From: a bacterium
Lineage (GTDB): Bacteria > Chloroflexota > Chloroflexia > Chloroflexales > Kallotenuaceae
Assembly (NCBI GenBank): GCA_016781505.1
Contig: JADDQF010000128.1
Location: forward strand, 3,021-64,047
Length of the DNA stretch: 61,027 nucleotides
Direction of reading: 5' to 3'
Part shown: positions 1 to 7,969 of the stretch, piece by piece
Layout of the letters: the number at the start of each line of letters is the position of its first letter
Position numbering within the stretch: the stretch's first letter is position 1
Translations under genes and position numbers: made by a program
Notes under the pieces: generated by a model
Databases searched by the model: none
The model's input: only the letters and a program-made list of their open reading frames with translations
Told to the model about the DNA's origin: nothing

Positions 1-378
1 TTGCGCGCCGTCTGGTTCTTGGTTATTGGCTGGTGGCTAGGCTTAATCTGGACCATCTGCGCCTGGCTATTCAACCTCACGCTGAGCGGGCTGCCGGTCG
101 GGCTGATGATGCTCAACCTGATCCCTCAGGTTATGACCCTTCAACCCCGTAGAACGTCACAGGTGCATATCGCCCCGGGCGGCACAGTGGTGGTGCGGCA
201 GCCCGTCGAGCATCCGCTGCCGCTGCGGGCAATTTGGTTTGTGGTGATCGGCTGGTGGGCAAGTTTGCTGTGGATGCTGGTGGCGTGGGCTTGTAGCGCG
301 ACGATCCTGTTGCTGCCGATCGCCTTCTGGATGTTCAATCGCGTACCGACGATCACCACCTTGGCAGCGGAGCAATAA
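1..378 (+). CDS. YccF-type inner-membrane protein (5' end probably cut by window)
   Basis: The 125 readable residues contain two tandem copies of the YccF inner-membrane module. Each begins R-A-[VI]-W-F and continues with a GWW motif (residues about 2-13 and 76-87), followed by a hydrophobic span of 30-35 residues. A Pro/Arg-rich linker of about 25 residues (48-73) separates the copies. The tandem organisation is normal for the family, whose molecular function is unknown. The frame opens at base 1 with TTG, so the true start may lie outside the window. The gene ends with TAA at 376-378 and converges on the downstream isopentenyl phosphate kinase gene across a hairpin. Confidence 0.75.
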   Translation: MRAVWFLVIGWWLGLIWTICAWLFNLTLSGLPVGLMMLNLIPQVMTLQPRRTSQVHIAPGGTVVVRQPVEHPLPLRAIWFVVIGWWASLLWMLVAWACSATILLLPIAFWMFNRVPTITTLAAEQ

Positions 379-427
379 CGTTGATCGTTCGCCGCGCCGA
401 CAAGCGCTGTCCCGTTCATGATCATGC

Positions 428-453
428 ACGCCGTAGCCATGAGGCTGCGGCGT
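428..453. terminator. Hairpin between convergent genes
   Basis: ACGCCGTAGCC and GGCTGCGGCGT form an 11-bp stem with one G-T wobble around the tetraloop ATGA. It sits between the convergent YccF and isopentenyl phosphate kinase genes. There is no strong T-run on either side, so its efficiency as an intrinsic terminator is uncertain. Confidence 0.55.
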
Positions 454-505
454 ACGCATGTCTTGACCGCCCAGCACAGTTGCGCCCATTACAGGTAGTG
501 CTTGA

Positions 506-1315
506 TCAGCCCCGAATGATCGTTCCTTCGGCTACTGTTTCGCCCCGTAACACGCCGCGCACGACGGCGGGCTCTGTGCCAACCAGCTGAACCTCAAGTC
601 CAGGCACCCTTTGCACCAATTGCCACATGGCCTGCACCTTGGTGGCCATGCCGCCCGTGACATCGACGCCATGCGAAGCGCCAACCTGGGCTAAAACATC
701 CTCGATATTTGTGGTTGTGATCAACGGAATCCGCACAGCGCCGGCATCTCGCCGTGGATCGGCCGTGAAAACGCCTGCCTCGCCCAGCAGCACAATCCGC
801 TTGGGTTGCAGCCGGGGTGCGAGAAAGGCAAACAACCCCTCGGTCGACACAATCGCTGCGCCCTGCTGCTGATCCAGCACGGCATCGCCGCACAGCACCG
901 GCACAAGGCCAACCCGCAACATCCGCTCAATCGTTGCCACATCGAAGTGCTGCAAGCTGCCGTGTGCAGCCAGGGCGGACGAAACCGGTTGGAGCCCTAC
1001 GGCACTTATCCCGGCTGCCAGCAACGCTTGCACAACAATGCGGTTAAGACGACCCATCGCATCCGTAACCCGCGCAAAGCCCTGCCAGCCGGTAGCATCC
1101 GTCACACCATGCTGCGTCCCATACCGGTCGGCCCAGTAATGCCCAAACGACCCGCCGCCATGCGCGATCAGCAATGGTGCTGTGCGGGGCTCGCGGACCC
1201 AATCGGCAACAACCGTTGCAATCCCATGCAGTGCTGCACGATTGACTGCCTCGGGCCGGGTCTTGTCAGTCAGGATCGAGCCGCCCAGCTTCACAAACAA
1301 GGGAGCTTCAAACAT
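506..1315 (-). CDS. ipk: Isopentenyl phosphate kinase (amino acid kinase fold)
   Basis: This gene encodes a 269-residue amino-acid-kinase-family protein that is predicted to phosphorylate isopentenyl phosphate to isopentenyl diphosphate with ATP. The N-terminal FVKLGGS (Lys9) binds phosphate. The glycine-rich AHGGGSFGHY (51-60) ends with His59, the position of the catalytic histidine that distinguishes this family from other amino acid kinases. DVTGGMATKV near the C terminus is the nucleotide-binding segment. I chose the ATG at 1315 because the preceding 19 residues of the open frame have no similarity to the fold. The enzyme completes the archaeal-type branch of the mevalonate pathway, known also in some Chloroflexi. 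Its nearest pathway partner here is the phytoene synthase 1 kb away. Confidence 0.87.
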   Translation of the reverse strand: MFEAPLFVKLGGSILTDKTRPEAVNRAALHGIATVVADWVREPRTAPLLIAHGGGSFGHYWADRYGTQHGVTDATGWQGFARVTDAMGRLNRIVVQALLAAGISAVGLQPVSSALAAHGSLQHFDVATIERMLRVGLVPVLCGDAVLDQQQGAAIVSTEGLFAFLAPRLQPKRIVLLGEAGVFTADPRRDAGAVRIPLITTTNIEDVLAQVGASHGVDVTGGMATKVQAMWQLVQRVPGLEVQLVGTEPAVVRGVLRGETVAEGTIIRG

Positions 1316-1417
1316 TCGTTTACAGGTAACCGTATCGTTCGGGCATGTTTTGCAGTTATTTATATAGATCACAATGTATCACATTTTCTACCAGCTGCTA
1401 CTCATAACGAGGTCGTC

Positions 1418-2158
1418 ATGCTACATCCCCAGCGCACCGTATCCGGCTTGAGTGTACAGTCAGCCGCTCACCTGGAACATTTCACCCGCGCTGCGTCTCA
1501 GCCAAGCGATATGGATGCGTATCAACTCAGCCGTGTATTAGTTGTTGACGACCATAGCGTCTTTCGGCGCGTTCTGCGTGAGGTGCTCGATCAACATCCC
1601 CAGCTGTGTGTTGTCGGCGAGGCGGCGAATGGGGCGAAGGCGGTTAGTCTGGCTGTGGAGTTGCAGCCTGACATCGTTGTGCTGGACATGGAACTGCCCG
1701 ACATGAACGGCGTTGTTGTTACCCAGCAGCTTGTGCGGACGTTGCCTGGGGTCCGCGTGGTTATTTTGTCATTTGCCACGGCTGACTCACTGATTGTGGA
1801 TGCTATTCGCGCCGGAGCCTTTGGCTTTTTGTCCAAAGATATTCAGCCGGATGCTTTGGCTCGGGCCCTGCTGGGCGTGGCCGAGGGCGAAGTTGCGATG
1901 TCCCGCCGTACCGCTGCGCGGGTCATGGCGCATTTTCGCCAAGGCAATGGCGCGCCGACGGAAGCAACGGTCAACCTTACCGATCGGGAGCTTGAGGTGC
2001 TGCGGCTGCTGGCCAATGGCGCGACTGATCGTCAAATAGCCGACCGGCTGGTGATTGCGGAGTCCACCGCCAAAAAGCATGTGCAACATATCCTCCGTAA
2101 GCTGCGCGCGCGCAACCGGGCCGAAGCTGTGGCCAAGTTCCGTGAAGTGCGGCGCTAA
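1418..2158 (+). CDS. NarL/FixJ-family response regulator (orphan)
   Basis: The gene encodes 246 residues with an N-terminal extension of about 38, a receiver domain (RVLVVDDHS at 39-47, phosphoacceptor Asp90 in VVLDMELPD) and a C-terminal LuxR-type helix-turn-helix starting LTDRELEVLRLL. The ATG at 1418 has GAGG five bases upstream. An alternative ATG at 1511 would remove the extension. No histidine kinase is adjacent, so the partner is unknown. The gene lies between ipk and crtB on the opposite strand. The product is expected to act as a phosphorylation-controlled DNA-binding regulator, and its targets cannot be deduced from the sequence. Confidence 0.9.
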   Translation: MLHPQRTVSGLSVQSAAHLEHFTRAASQPSDMDAYQLSRVLVVDDHSVFRRVLREVLDQHPQLCVVGEAANGAKAVSLAVELQPDIVVLDMELPDMNGVVVTQQLVRTLPGVRVVILSFATADSLIVDAIRAGAFGFLSKDIQPDALARALLGVAEGEVAMSRRTAARVMAHFRQGNGAPTEATVNLTDRELEVLRLLANGATDRQIADRLVIAESTAKKHVQHILRKLRARNRAEAVAKFREVRR

Positions 2159-2260
2159 GCGTTGCGATAGCCAACGTGCCGTAGTCAAATTGCATGTTTT
2201 GGAGGGTGATGCTGCAAGTGCGCCGATGCGGGGTGGCGCTGGAACAGATGCGGGGCTGAG

Positions 2261-3232
2261 CTACACCAGAGCAGTTGTGCCCTCGCGCAGTCGCTGGAGC
2301 CGGCGGTAGATTTGGGGCAAGAGCAGAAGCTTTTCAGCTGTTGATAGATGGGCTCGGCGGGTAAACACGTCGAAGTCGTTGTCAACGATTTTCTGCAGGA
2401 TGCCGCGATACAACAGCGCGGCGGTGGCAACCGCCATCTGCCCGTCCTGGTGCAGCAGCACAACGCCGGGCCAGCTGGCGCGATACAGGTGCTCTGCTCG
2501 TTCAATCTCGTACGTCATCAACGCGCGGAAGCGGTCGTCGTGGACTCCGTTCAGGATATCGGCTGCGCTCAGCCCAAAGCGGCGCAAATCTTCCTGGGGC
2601 AGGTAGATCCGGCCGCGGCGCGCATCTTCACCAATGTCACGTAAAATATTTGTCAGCTGAAGCGCGATCCCCAGCCTGATCGCGTAGGCTTCCGCACCCG
2701 GCTGATGCCCAATAATCCGCATCGACAGTAGCCCGACCACCGACGCAACCCGATAACAATACACCCAGAGTTCGGCAAAGGTCTCGTAGCGCTGGATCGA
2801 CAGATCCATCGCAACGCCCGCCAACAGCTCGTTGGCCAGCTCGCACGGCAGCTGATACCGTTCGCACGTATCGTTCCACGCCAGAAGCACCGGTTGATCC
2901 GCGGGTGGCACGGCTAGATTGATCTGGGCAACCCAATGGGCAAGCGCCGGGCCTGCATTGTCGCTGATATCCACCGTGTCGTCGGAGGTGCGACAAAAGG
3001 CGTAGAGCGCTTCCATGGCCAACCGTTTGGCCGGAGGGAGTAACCGACTTGCCAGAAAAAAGCTTTTCGAGTGTTCACGGGTGATTGCGCGGCACGTAGC
3101 ATAGGCTCCCGCGACCGACAACGGCTCGCTCCTGGACGATCGGCTCGTTACGTGCACCACCTGCGGCAAAGCCGAGAGATAATAATGCGCCGGATAGATC
3201 GACAGGCGGGTGTCCTTGGGTGAGTCCATCAT
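2261..3232 (-). CDS. crtB: Phytoene/squalene synthase family protein
   Basis: This 323-residue protein has both Asp-rich Mg-diphosphate sites of the trans-isoprenyl head-to-head synthases: DDTVD (84-88) and DIGED (199-203), the latter within the LTNILRDIGED region that also carries the RGRIYLP signature. Phytoene synthase condenses two GGPP molecules to give phytoene, the first committed carotenoid step. The first ~35 residues are an extension with no family similarity that I can see. Squalene or dehydrosqualene synthase cannot be excluded by motif alone. However, the CarH-type regulator directly upstream on the same strand, 91 bp away, favours carotenoid synthesis. ATG at 3232 is immediately followed by a second ATG. 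Confidence 0.87.
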   Translation of the reverse strand: MMDSPKDTRLSIYPAHYYLSALPQVVHVTSRSSRSEPLSVAGAYATCRAITREHSKSFFLASRLLPPAKRLAMEALYAFCRTSDDTVDISDNAGPALAHWVAQINLAVPPADQPVLLAWNDTCERYQLPCELANELLAGVAMDLSIQRYETFAELWVYCYRVASVVGLLSMRIIGHQPGAEAYAIRLGIALQLTNILRDIGEDARRGRIYLPQEDLRRFGLSAADILNGVHDDRFRALMTYEIERAEHLYRASWPGVVLLHQDGQMAVATAALLYRGILQKIVDNDFDVFTRRAHLSTAEKLLLLPQIYRRLQRLREGTTALV

Positions 3233-3269
3233 ACAGCCCTGTTATCCCCCTACATTTGACACTCTTTCT

Positions 3270-3278
3270 ATCATAGCA
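3270..3278 (-). promoter_or_regulatory. Possible extended -10 promoter for crtB
   Basis: On the minus strand, TGC TATGAT (reads 3278 to 3270) matches an extended -10 element 38 bp before the crtB start. No convincing -35 is present. It would let crtB be transcribed separately from the upstream carH-like gene. Confidence 0.35.
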
Positions 3279-3323
3279 GGTTATCCCGGCGACATATGGC
3301 CGCTCAATTGCTCATTGCTAGGC

Positions 3324-4256
3324 TTAAAAACTATGGCGCTGAGCTGCGAGCGTAGCTCCGATCTGCTCGACAGCAGCTAGGCCGCTGCTCAGCAGCACAT
3401 GGATCGCTGGTTGCTGAGGGTCCACTGCGCCCGCGCCTTGGCCGCCAATGAACACCAATGTTGCAGGATTATGCGCCTGTACATCACAGGCCATGCGGAG
3501 GGCATGATCGGCGGTGGTTGGCGTCGAAGTGGAGATACACACAATGTCGGGATGCACGTGATCGACCGCCTGCTGCAGGGCATCGCCCGGAACATCCGAG
3601 CCCAGAAAGACGACCCTGTAGTTGCGACGAACCAGAAAGAGTGCCAGCAGCAAAAGTCCAAGATCGTGTTGTTCGCCTGCCGCACAGGCCGCGATGATGG
3701 TGGCGCGGCCTTCCGGAACATCATAGATGTTCAGCAGGGCCAACAATTTCCGCCGCAAAAACTGGCTGGTGAAATGCTCTTGCGCAACCGAAGCCGTCCC
3801 CATGTGCCACATCGTCCCGACTTCAACCAGCACAGCCTGGATCACATTGACGCATACAGCATCCAGGGAATACAGCGCAAACGCTTCACTTAGGATCGTG
3901 TCGCCCGTGGGTGCATCAAAACGGAGCAGGGCTTGCAGCAGTTCATGCTGCAGGGCCGCGAACGAACGTGGCTGTTCGCTTGGCCCGGGCGTGTCGGCTT
4001 CGGATTCAAGCAGCGCAACCGCTTGACTAATCGTCAGCCCTTCCGTGGTACGATCCCGTAACCAGCGGATCGTGGCAATATCACGCTCCGAGTACAGCCG
4101 TTGGCCACCCTCACCCCGTTGCGGTCGAGGCAATCCATAACGTCGCTCCCACGCGCGAAATGTATCGGCGGGCACACCTGTTTCGCCCACCACCATCTTG
4201 GTGTTGAAGAGCGGTGCGGTCGAGTAGGTCTGCAAAAAACGCGAGGAGTTCGTCAT
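3324..4256 (-). CDS. MerR-family regulator with cobalamin-binding domain (CarH/LitR type)
   Basis: The 310-residue protein has an N-terminal MerR helix-turn-helix (residues 18-85, with FRAWERRYGLP) followed by the B12-binding helical bundle and Rossmann domain of CarH photoreceptors. Diagnostic residues are intact: Trp150-x9-Glu160-His161, which caps adenosylcobalamin, and EQHDLG (195-200) with His197 as the expected lower axial ligand. GGQGAG lies near the end. Known CarH proteins bind DNA as AdoCbl-loaded tetramers in the dark and release it in light, de-repressing carotenoid genes. The position directly upstream of crtB on the same strand fits that role. Light control here is inferred from the family. 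Confidence 0.88.
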   Translation of the reverse strand: MTNSSRFLQTYSTAPLFNTKMVVGETGVPADTFRAWERRYGLPRPQRGEGGQRLYSERDIATIRWLRDRTTEGLTISQAVALLESEADTPGPSEQPRSFAALQHELLQALLRFDAPTGDTILSEAFALYSLDAVCVNVIQAVLVEVGTMWHMGTASVAQEHFTSQFLRRKLLALLNIYDVPEGRATIIAACAAGEQHDLGLLLLALFLVRRNYRVVFLGSDVPGDALQQAVDHVHPDIVCISTSTPTTADHALRMACDVQAHNPATLVFIGGQGAGAVDPQQPAIHVLLSSGLAAVEQIGATLAAQRHSF

Positions 4257-4278
4257 GCGTCCAGCTCCTTGTGCTGGT

Positions 4279-4307
4279 AGTATAGGTGCGTGCTAATTGG
4301 CTGTCAA
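4279..4307 (-). promoter_or_regulatory. Consensus sigma-70 promoter of the carH-like gene
   Basis: On the minus strand TTGACA (4307-4302), a 17-bp spacer and TATACT (4284-4279) lie just upstream of the start at 4256. The -35 is a perfect match and the -10 has five of six bases. An AGGAG ribosome-binding site lies between the -10 and the ATG. Confidence 0.8.
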
Positions 4308-4313
4308 TGGTTT

Positions 4314-4326
4314 GCAAAGTCTTTGC
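4314..4326. promoter_or_regulatory. Palindrome abutting the carH promoter (candidate operator)
   Basis: GCAAAG-T-CTTTGC is a perfect 6+1+6 inverted repeat, placed 6 bp upstream of the -35 of the carH-like promoter. It also lies 24 bp from the divergent yggT -10. CarH proteins commonly autoregulate, so this is a candidate binding site, though another regulator is possible. Confidence 0.45.
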
Positions 4327-4350
4327 CTAAGCTTATATCTGGCTAAGCCA

Positions 4351-4359
4351 TGCTATAAT
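4351..4359 (+). promoter_or_regulatory. Extended -10 promoter for yggT
   Basis: TGCTATAAT gives a perfect TATAAT at 4354-4359 with the extended TGn. The -35 is weak (CTTATA-like). It is divergent from the carH-like promoter and 50 bp upstream of the yggT start. Confidence 0.6.
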
Positions 4360-4409
4360 GTAGGGAAGCTGCGCGGTGCGCGTAGCGAAGTTCTAGCGCT
4401 TGGGCAAGG

Positions 4410-4682
4410 ATGGCAAGCCGGATGAACGAATTTTTGCGAACATTTTTCTTTATGCTCTTCAGCGCACTCAATATTGCCATTATTGGCCGCATTTTGATGA
4501 GCTGGGTCGATCAAACTGGCCAGATGCGCATTACCCAGATTTTGTATGAAATTACCGAGCCAATTCTTGGTCCATTGCGGCGGATCATCCCGCAGTTTGG
4601 CATGTTTGACTTCAGCCCAATGATCGCGATCTTGTTGCTGAATTTCCTGCAAAGCCTGGTTATGAGCACACTCGGCCGATAA
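4410..4682 (+). CDS. YggT family membrane protein
   Basis: The product is 90 residues with two hydrophobic segments (about 10-28 and 62-85) flanking the family signature IGRILMSWVDQ...ITEPILGPLRRIIP. YggT proteins are small inner-membrane proteins found near cell-division or envelope genes in many bacteria, with no firmly established activity. A second ATG at 4422 (MNEFLRT) has an AAGG about 12 bases upstream and may be the true start. The gene is followed after 63 bp by the spermidine-synthase-like gene on the same strand. Confidence 0.85.
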   Translation: MASRMNEFLRTFFFMLFSALNIAIIGRILMSWVDQTGQMRITQILYEITEPILGPLRRIIPQFGMFDFSPMIAILLLNFLQSLVMSTLGR

Positions 4683-4745
4683 AAATGACATAGCCAGCCT
4701 GCACTGTGGGTGCCCCCGCTCGGTATTCAGGAGAAATAACCTTTC

Positions 4746-6365
4746 GTGCGACAACGATCTTTTTTGATTGCCGCCGTCTTGATCGGCGGCATTTGCTCGC
4801 TTGGCATTGAGTTAACCGCATCGCGCCTCCTGCAGCCCTTTTTTGGCTCTTCACAGTTGATCTGGGCGAATGTTATCGGCCTGACGCTGATTTATCTCAC
4901 CATTGGCTACCGGCTAGGTGGGCGCTTAGCAGACCGTCGGCCCGATGCGCAGGTGTTGGCGCTGATTTTGCTAGCCGCCGGCCTGGCTACCGCGCCAATC
5001 CCCTTGTTGGCGCGGCCGATTTTGGCAGCCGCGGCAACGGCGTTCAGTTCGTTCTCGATCGGCGTCTTTTTTGGCTCGTTCTTTGGCGTGCTGTTGCTGC
5101 TGTCGGTGCCGATTATTCTGCTCGGCATGGTGTCGCCGTTTGCGATTCGGCTGAGCATGAACGATCTCGAAACGGCGGGCAGTACGGCCGGTTCGTTGTA
5201 TGCCCTGTCCACGATTGGGTCGATTGCGGGCACCTTTCTGCCGGTTCTGCTGCTGATCCCGACGCTGGGGACGAACCTTACCTTTTACGTCTTTGCGTTA
5301 GCCTTGGTCGCGGTCGGCGCCCTGGGCATGCGGCGACGCATCGCACTGGTGGCAATCCCCGCGGTTATTCTGCTCGCGGTCTTCCAGCTCGGCCTGCGGG
5401 GTATTCGCGAGCCCTTCTGCCGTGACAGTGGCTGTGAGTCGCTGTACGAGCAGGAAAGCAGCTATAACTATATCCAGGTAGCCAGCCTCGGCCCGGATCG
5501 CAGTGACGCTGACCGCATTGGCCTGATCCTCAACGAAGGTCAAGCCATTCACTCAATTTACAATACGCGCTATGCCCAAACCAACGATCCGGCCGATCTG
5601 CTCACCAATGGCCCGTGGGATTTCTTCAACATCGCGCCCTATGTGTATCCCAACCGGGGCAAAGACGATGTCGATAGCCTGTTAATGATTGGCTCGGCGG
5701 CCGGGACTATTCCCAAGCAGTTTCTGGCCTTTTACGGGCAGGACGCGCGGATTGACGCGGTGGAGATCGATCCGGCGATTGTGAACGTTGGCCGCAAGTA
5801 TTTTGCGATGGAAGATCAATCCGCGCCGAACTACACTGTGTACGCGGAAGATGGCCGCGTCTTTCTCAATCGCAGCCGCGAAACCTACGATGTGATCGGG
5901 ATGGATGCGTATCATCAACCGTATATTCCGTTCCACCTGACGACCCGCGAATTTTTTGTGGCCGTGAACAATCACCTGTCGTCGGATGGGGTGGCGGTGG
6001 TGAACGCGGGCAAGCCTGGCTCAGACTATCGCCTGGTTCATGCGTTGGCCAGCACGATGCGCACGGTCTTTCCCCAGGTGTTCATTTTGGATGTGCCCTC
6101 ATTCGGCAACAGCATCGTGATCGGGGTGAAGCAGCCCGTGGGCGATGGCGTGGCGAACTTCGAGGCGAACGCCGAGCGGATGAACGATCCGGCCCTGCGG
6201 TCGGTCATGGAGCAAGCGCTGGCTAGCAACAGCCGCAAGCTGTCAATGCGCGAATGGACGGCTGAGGATGCTGCCGCAGTGCAAGCGTTTACCGACGATT
6301 GGGCGCCCGTGGAGTCGGTGATCGACCGCATTATTTTACGCGCGGCCGAGACAGGCATACAATAA
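4746..6365 (+). CDS. Membrane-fused spermidine synthase-like protein
   Basis: This 539-residue protein starts at GTG, with AGGAG 12 bases upstream. Residues 1-220 form a multi-helix membrane region, and residues about 230-520 form a spermidine-synthase-type Rossmann domain. The cofactor loop is visible as MIGSAAGT, the acidic strand end as VEIDPAI, and a third site as AEDGRVFL, followed by MDAYHQPYIPFHLTTREFF. The domain order matches the fused transporter/spermidine synthase family common in environmental bacteria. Whether it makes polyamines is unknown. Many family members lack proven aminopropyltransferase activity, and a generic methyl- or aminopropyl-transferase label is safest. Confidence 0.8.
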   Translation: MRQRSFLIAAVLIGGICSLGIELTASRLLQPFFGSSQLIWANVIGLTLIYLTIGYRLGGRLADRRPDAQVLALILLAAGLATAPIPLLARPILAAAATAFSSFSIGVFFGSFFGVLLLLSVPIILLGMVSPFAIRLSMNDLETAGSTAGSLYALSTIGSIAGTFLPVLLLIPTLGTNLTFYVFALALVAVGALGMRRRIALVAIPAVILLAVFQLGLRGIREPFCRDSGCESLYEQESSYNYIQVASLGPDRSDADRIGLILNEGQAIHSIYNTRYAQTNDPADLLTNGPWDFFNIAPYVYPNRGKDDVDSLLMIGSAAGTIPKQFLAFYGQDARIDAVEIDPAIVNVGRKYFAMEDQSAPNYTVYAEDGRVFLNRSRETYDVIGMDAYHQPYIPFHLTTREFFVAVNNHLSSDGVAVVNAGKPGSDYRLVHALASTMRTVFPQVFILDVPSFGNSIVIGVKQPVGDGVANFEANAERMNDPALRSVMEQALASNSRKLSMREWTAEDAAAVQAFTDDWAPVESVIDRIILRAAETGIQ

Positions 6366-6446
6366 ATGGAGAGACAGCGCCGCGCCGCTGTGCTTGCAGC
6401 TGATGCATAGCGTTTGTGGATGGGTGTTGTGACCGAGGATCGATCG

Positions 6447-6824
6447 ATGGAGCAGGAGCAGAAACGCCGTACTCCCCGCGGCGTGATTTTTATCGCAACG
6501 TTGCTGATAGTTGGAGCGTTCTTTGCGGGCGGCGTTGGGTCGTTATTTCCTTCGGAAACACTCGCGGCGTTTAACCAGCCTCGTTCGCTGCTGCTGGTAG
6601 GCGCTTTGATGACAACCCTGCTGGCCTATGGATTGTTGCGGCTGCGACGCTGGGCCTGGTTTGCCACGCTTTCGTTTGTGTTTGTGAATGCATACTTCCT
6701 GGTACTCCGCGCGCGGCTGGACGGCAACGTCCAATATGTAGGTCTGGCGGTGCTCGTTGCGGCAGGCCTGTACTTGTTATTGCCGTCGGTACGGGCCCTG
6801 TTTTTGCGCCGAAACCCATCGTAG
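6447..6824 (+). CDS. Small integral membrane protein, unknown function
   Basis: The product is 125 residues with four hydrophobic segments (about 13-33, 48-65, 72-90 and 96-115) and basic residues at both ends. The ATG at 6447 was chosen over upstream frames because GAGG lies eight bases before it. I do not recognise a family. The segment arrangement resembles small DoxX-like or DUF-type membrane proteins but no motif supports that. It lies 81 bp after the spermidine-synthase-like gene and may be co-transcribed with it. Confidence 0.6.
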   Translation: MEQEQKRRTPRGVIFIATLLIVGAFFAGGVGSLFPSETLAAFNQPRSLLLVGALMTTLLAYGLLRLRRWAWFATLSFVFVNAYFLVLRARLDGNVQYVGLAVLVAAGLYLLLPSVRALFLRRNPS

Positions 6825-6906
6825 GCGACGGAAACCTGCGCCGGCCGAACGATCAACTTTGCGGCATCGCTCGGTCGGCTTGCTGATTCAGAAAACTTCA
6901 CGGCGT

Positions 6907-7884
6907 CTAAACATACCGCTCCGGCTGAGCGTCGAACAGGTCGCGGCAGGCCTGCGAGCAAAAGCGGTAAATATGTGAGCGATATTCCGAGCTAAGCGCA
7001 TCCGGTCCGATCACCATGTCGCAGATCGGGTCGCGGCCATCGACGCCGGGATACGGCATGGAAATCTCCAGGCGCGTTCCTGCGTTCGGCGCGCTGGTAA
7101 TCCGCACGCTGCCCCCAACCAACATCGCGCGCTCCTGCATGCCCAGCAGCCCAAAGCGCCCACGCGGCGATCTGCCGTTGGCTTGCGGTGTAAAACCGCG
7201 GCCATTGTCGGCAACCGTAACATGCAAGCCATCGCGGTCATAGCGAAAATCGATGGAAACGTCGGTGGCCTGGGCATGGCGGCGGACATTACTCCAGGCC
7301 TCTTGGACGATCCGAAAAAGGGCCAGCTCGCTCTGCGGATCAAGGCGGCGCTCCGTGCCGTGCACTTGCGCACGGACGCGCGGCAGCTCGTCGGCGCTGC
7401 GCTTCAGCAGGAGCTCAACCGCCGGTAGCAGACCAAGCTCTTCCAGTGCCGGCGGCCGCAGGTCGCCGATCACCGTGCGCACTGATTGCACCATGGCTGT
7501 GATCTCGGTGCGCAACGCTTTGAGCCGTTCACCGGCTACCGCGGGATCCCGCTCCAAGGCTCGCTGTACCCGCTCAACGCCCAGGCCCAATGCGATCAAT
7601 CGCTGCACTGTGTCGTCATGCAGCTCACGCGCAACCCGACCGCGCTCCGCCTCCTGCGCCGTCGTCAGCGCTGCGATATAGGCCTGCATGCCGACCTGCG
7701 CTTGTTCGACATGCGCGCCCATCACATCCATGGCTCGCCGCAGATCCTCGATCTCGGAGGTGCCGCCAACCGGTTGTCCCAAGGCGCTAAAATCGCCGCG
7801 GGTCATCGCCTCAGCGCGGCGTTGAAGCTCACGCAGGGGCCCGATATGGGGATCGCGCTGTTGCCAGCCTTTTCGTCGTTTCAT
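6907..7884 (-). CDS. Cytoplasmic histidine kinase with C-terminal YHS domain
   Basis: The 325-residue NarX/DegS-type kinase has a HAMP-like segment (residues 15-62), an HisKA_3 dimerisation domain with phosphoacceptor His89 in ARELHDD, and a HATPase_c domain with the DNGRGF and RFGLLGMQERA boxes. After PYPG, in the same frame, the last ~43 residues form a YHS domain: DPICDM, then IYRFCSQACRDLF, then QPERYV. YHS domains occur in heavy-metal transporters and related proteins and bind metal through the cysteines. No transmembrane helix is present. The kinase follows its response regulator by 85 bp. The fusion suggests direct metal or redox sensing in the cytoplasm, which is inferred. Confidence 0.87.
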   Translation of the reverse strand: MKRRKGWQQRDPHIGPLRELQRRAEAMTRGDFSALGQPVGGTSEIEDLRRAMDVMGAHVEQAQVGMQAYIAALTTAQEAERGRVARELHDDTVQRLIALGLGVERVQRALERDPAVAGERLKALRTEITAMVQSVRTVIGDLRPPALEELGLLPAVELLLKRSADELPRVRAQVHGTERRLDPQSELALFRIVQEAWSNVRRHAQATDVSIDFRYDRDGLHVTVADNGRGFTPQANGRSPRGRFGLLGMQERAMLVGGSVRITSAPNAGTRLEISMPYPGVDGRDPICDMVIGPDALSSEYRSHIYRFCSQACRDLFDAQPERYV

Positions 7885-7969
7885 GATGCTCTACCACAGG
7901 CGGTACGCTGCAACCTGTTCTTGATTCAGCGTAAACGCCTTCAGCTTCTTGTTTCGCAGCCGGAAATAG

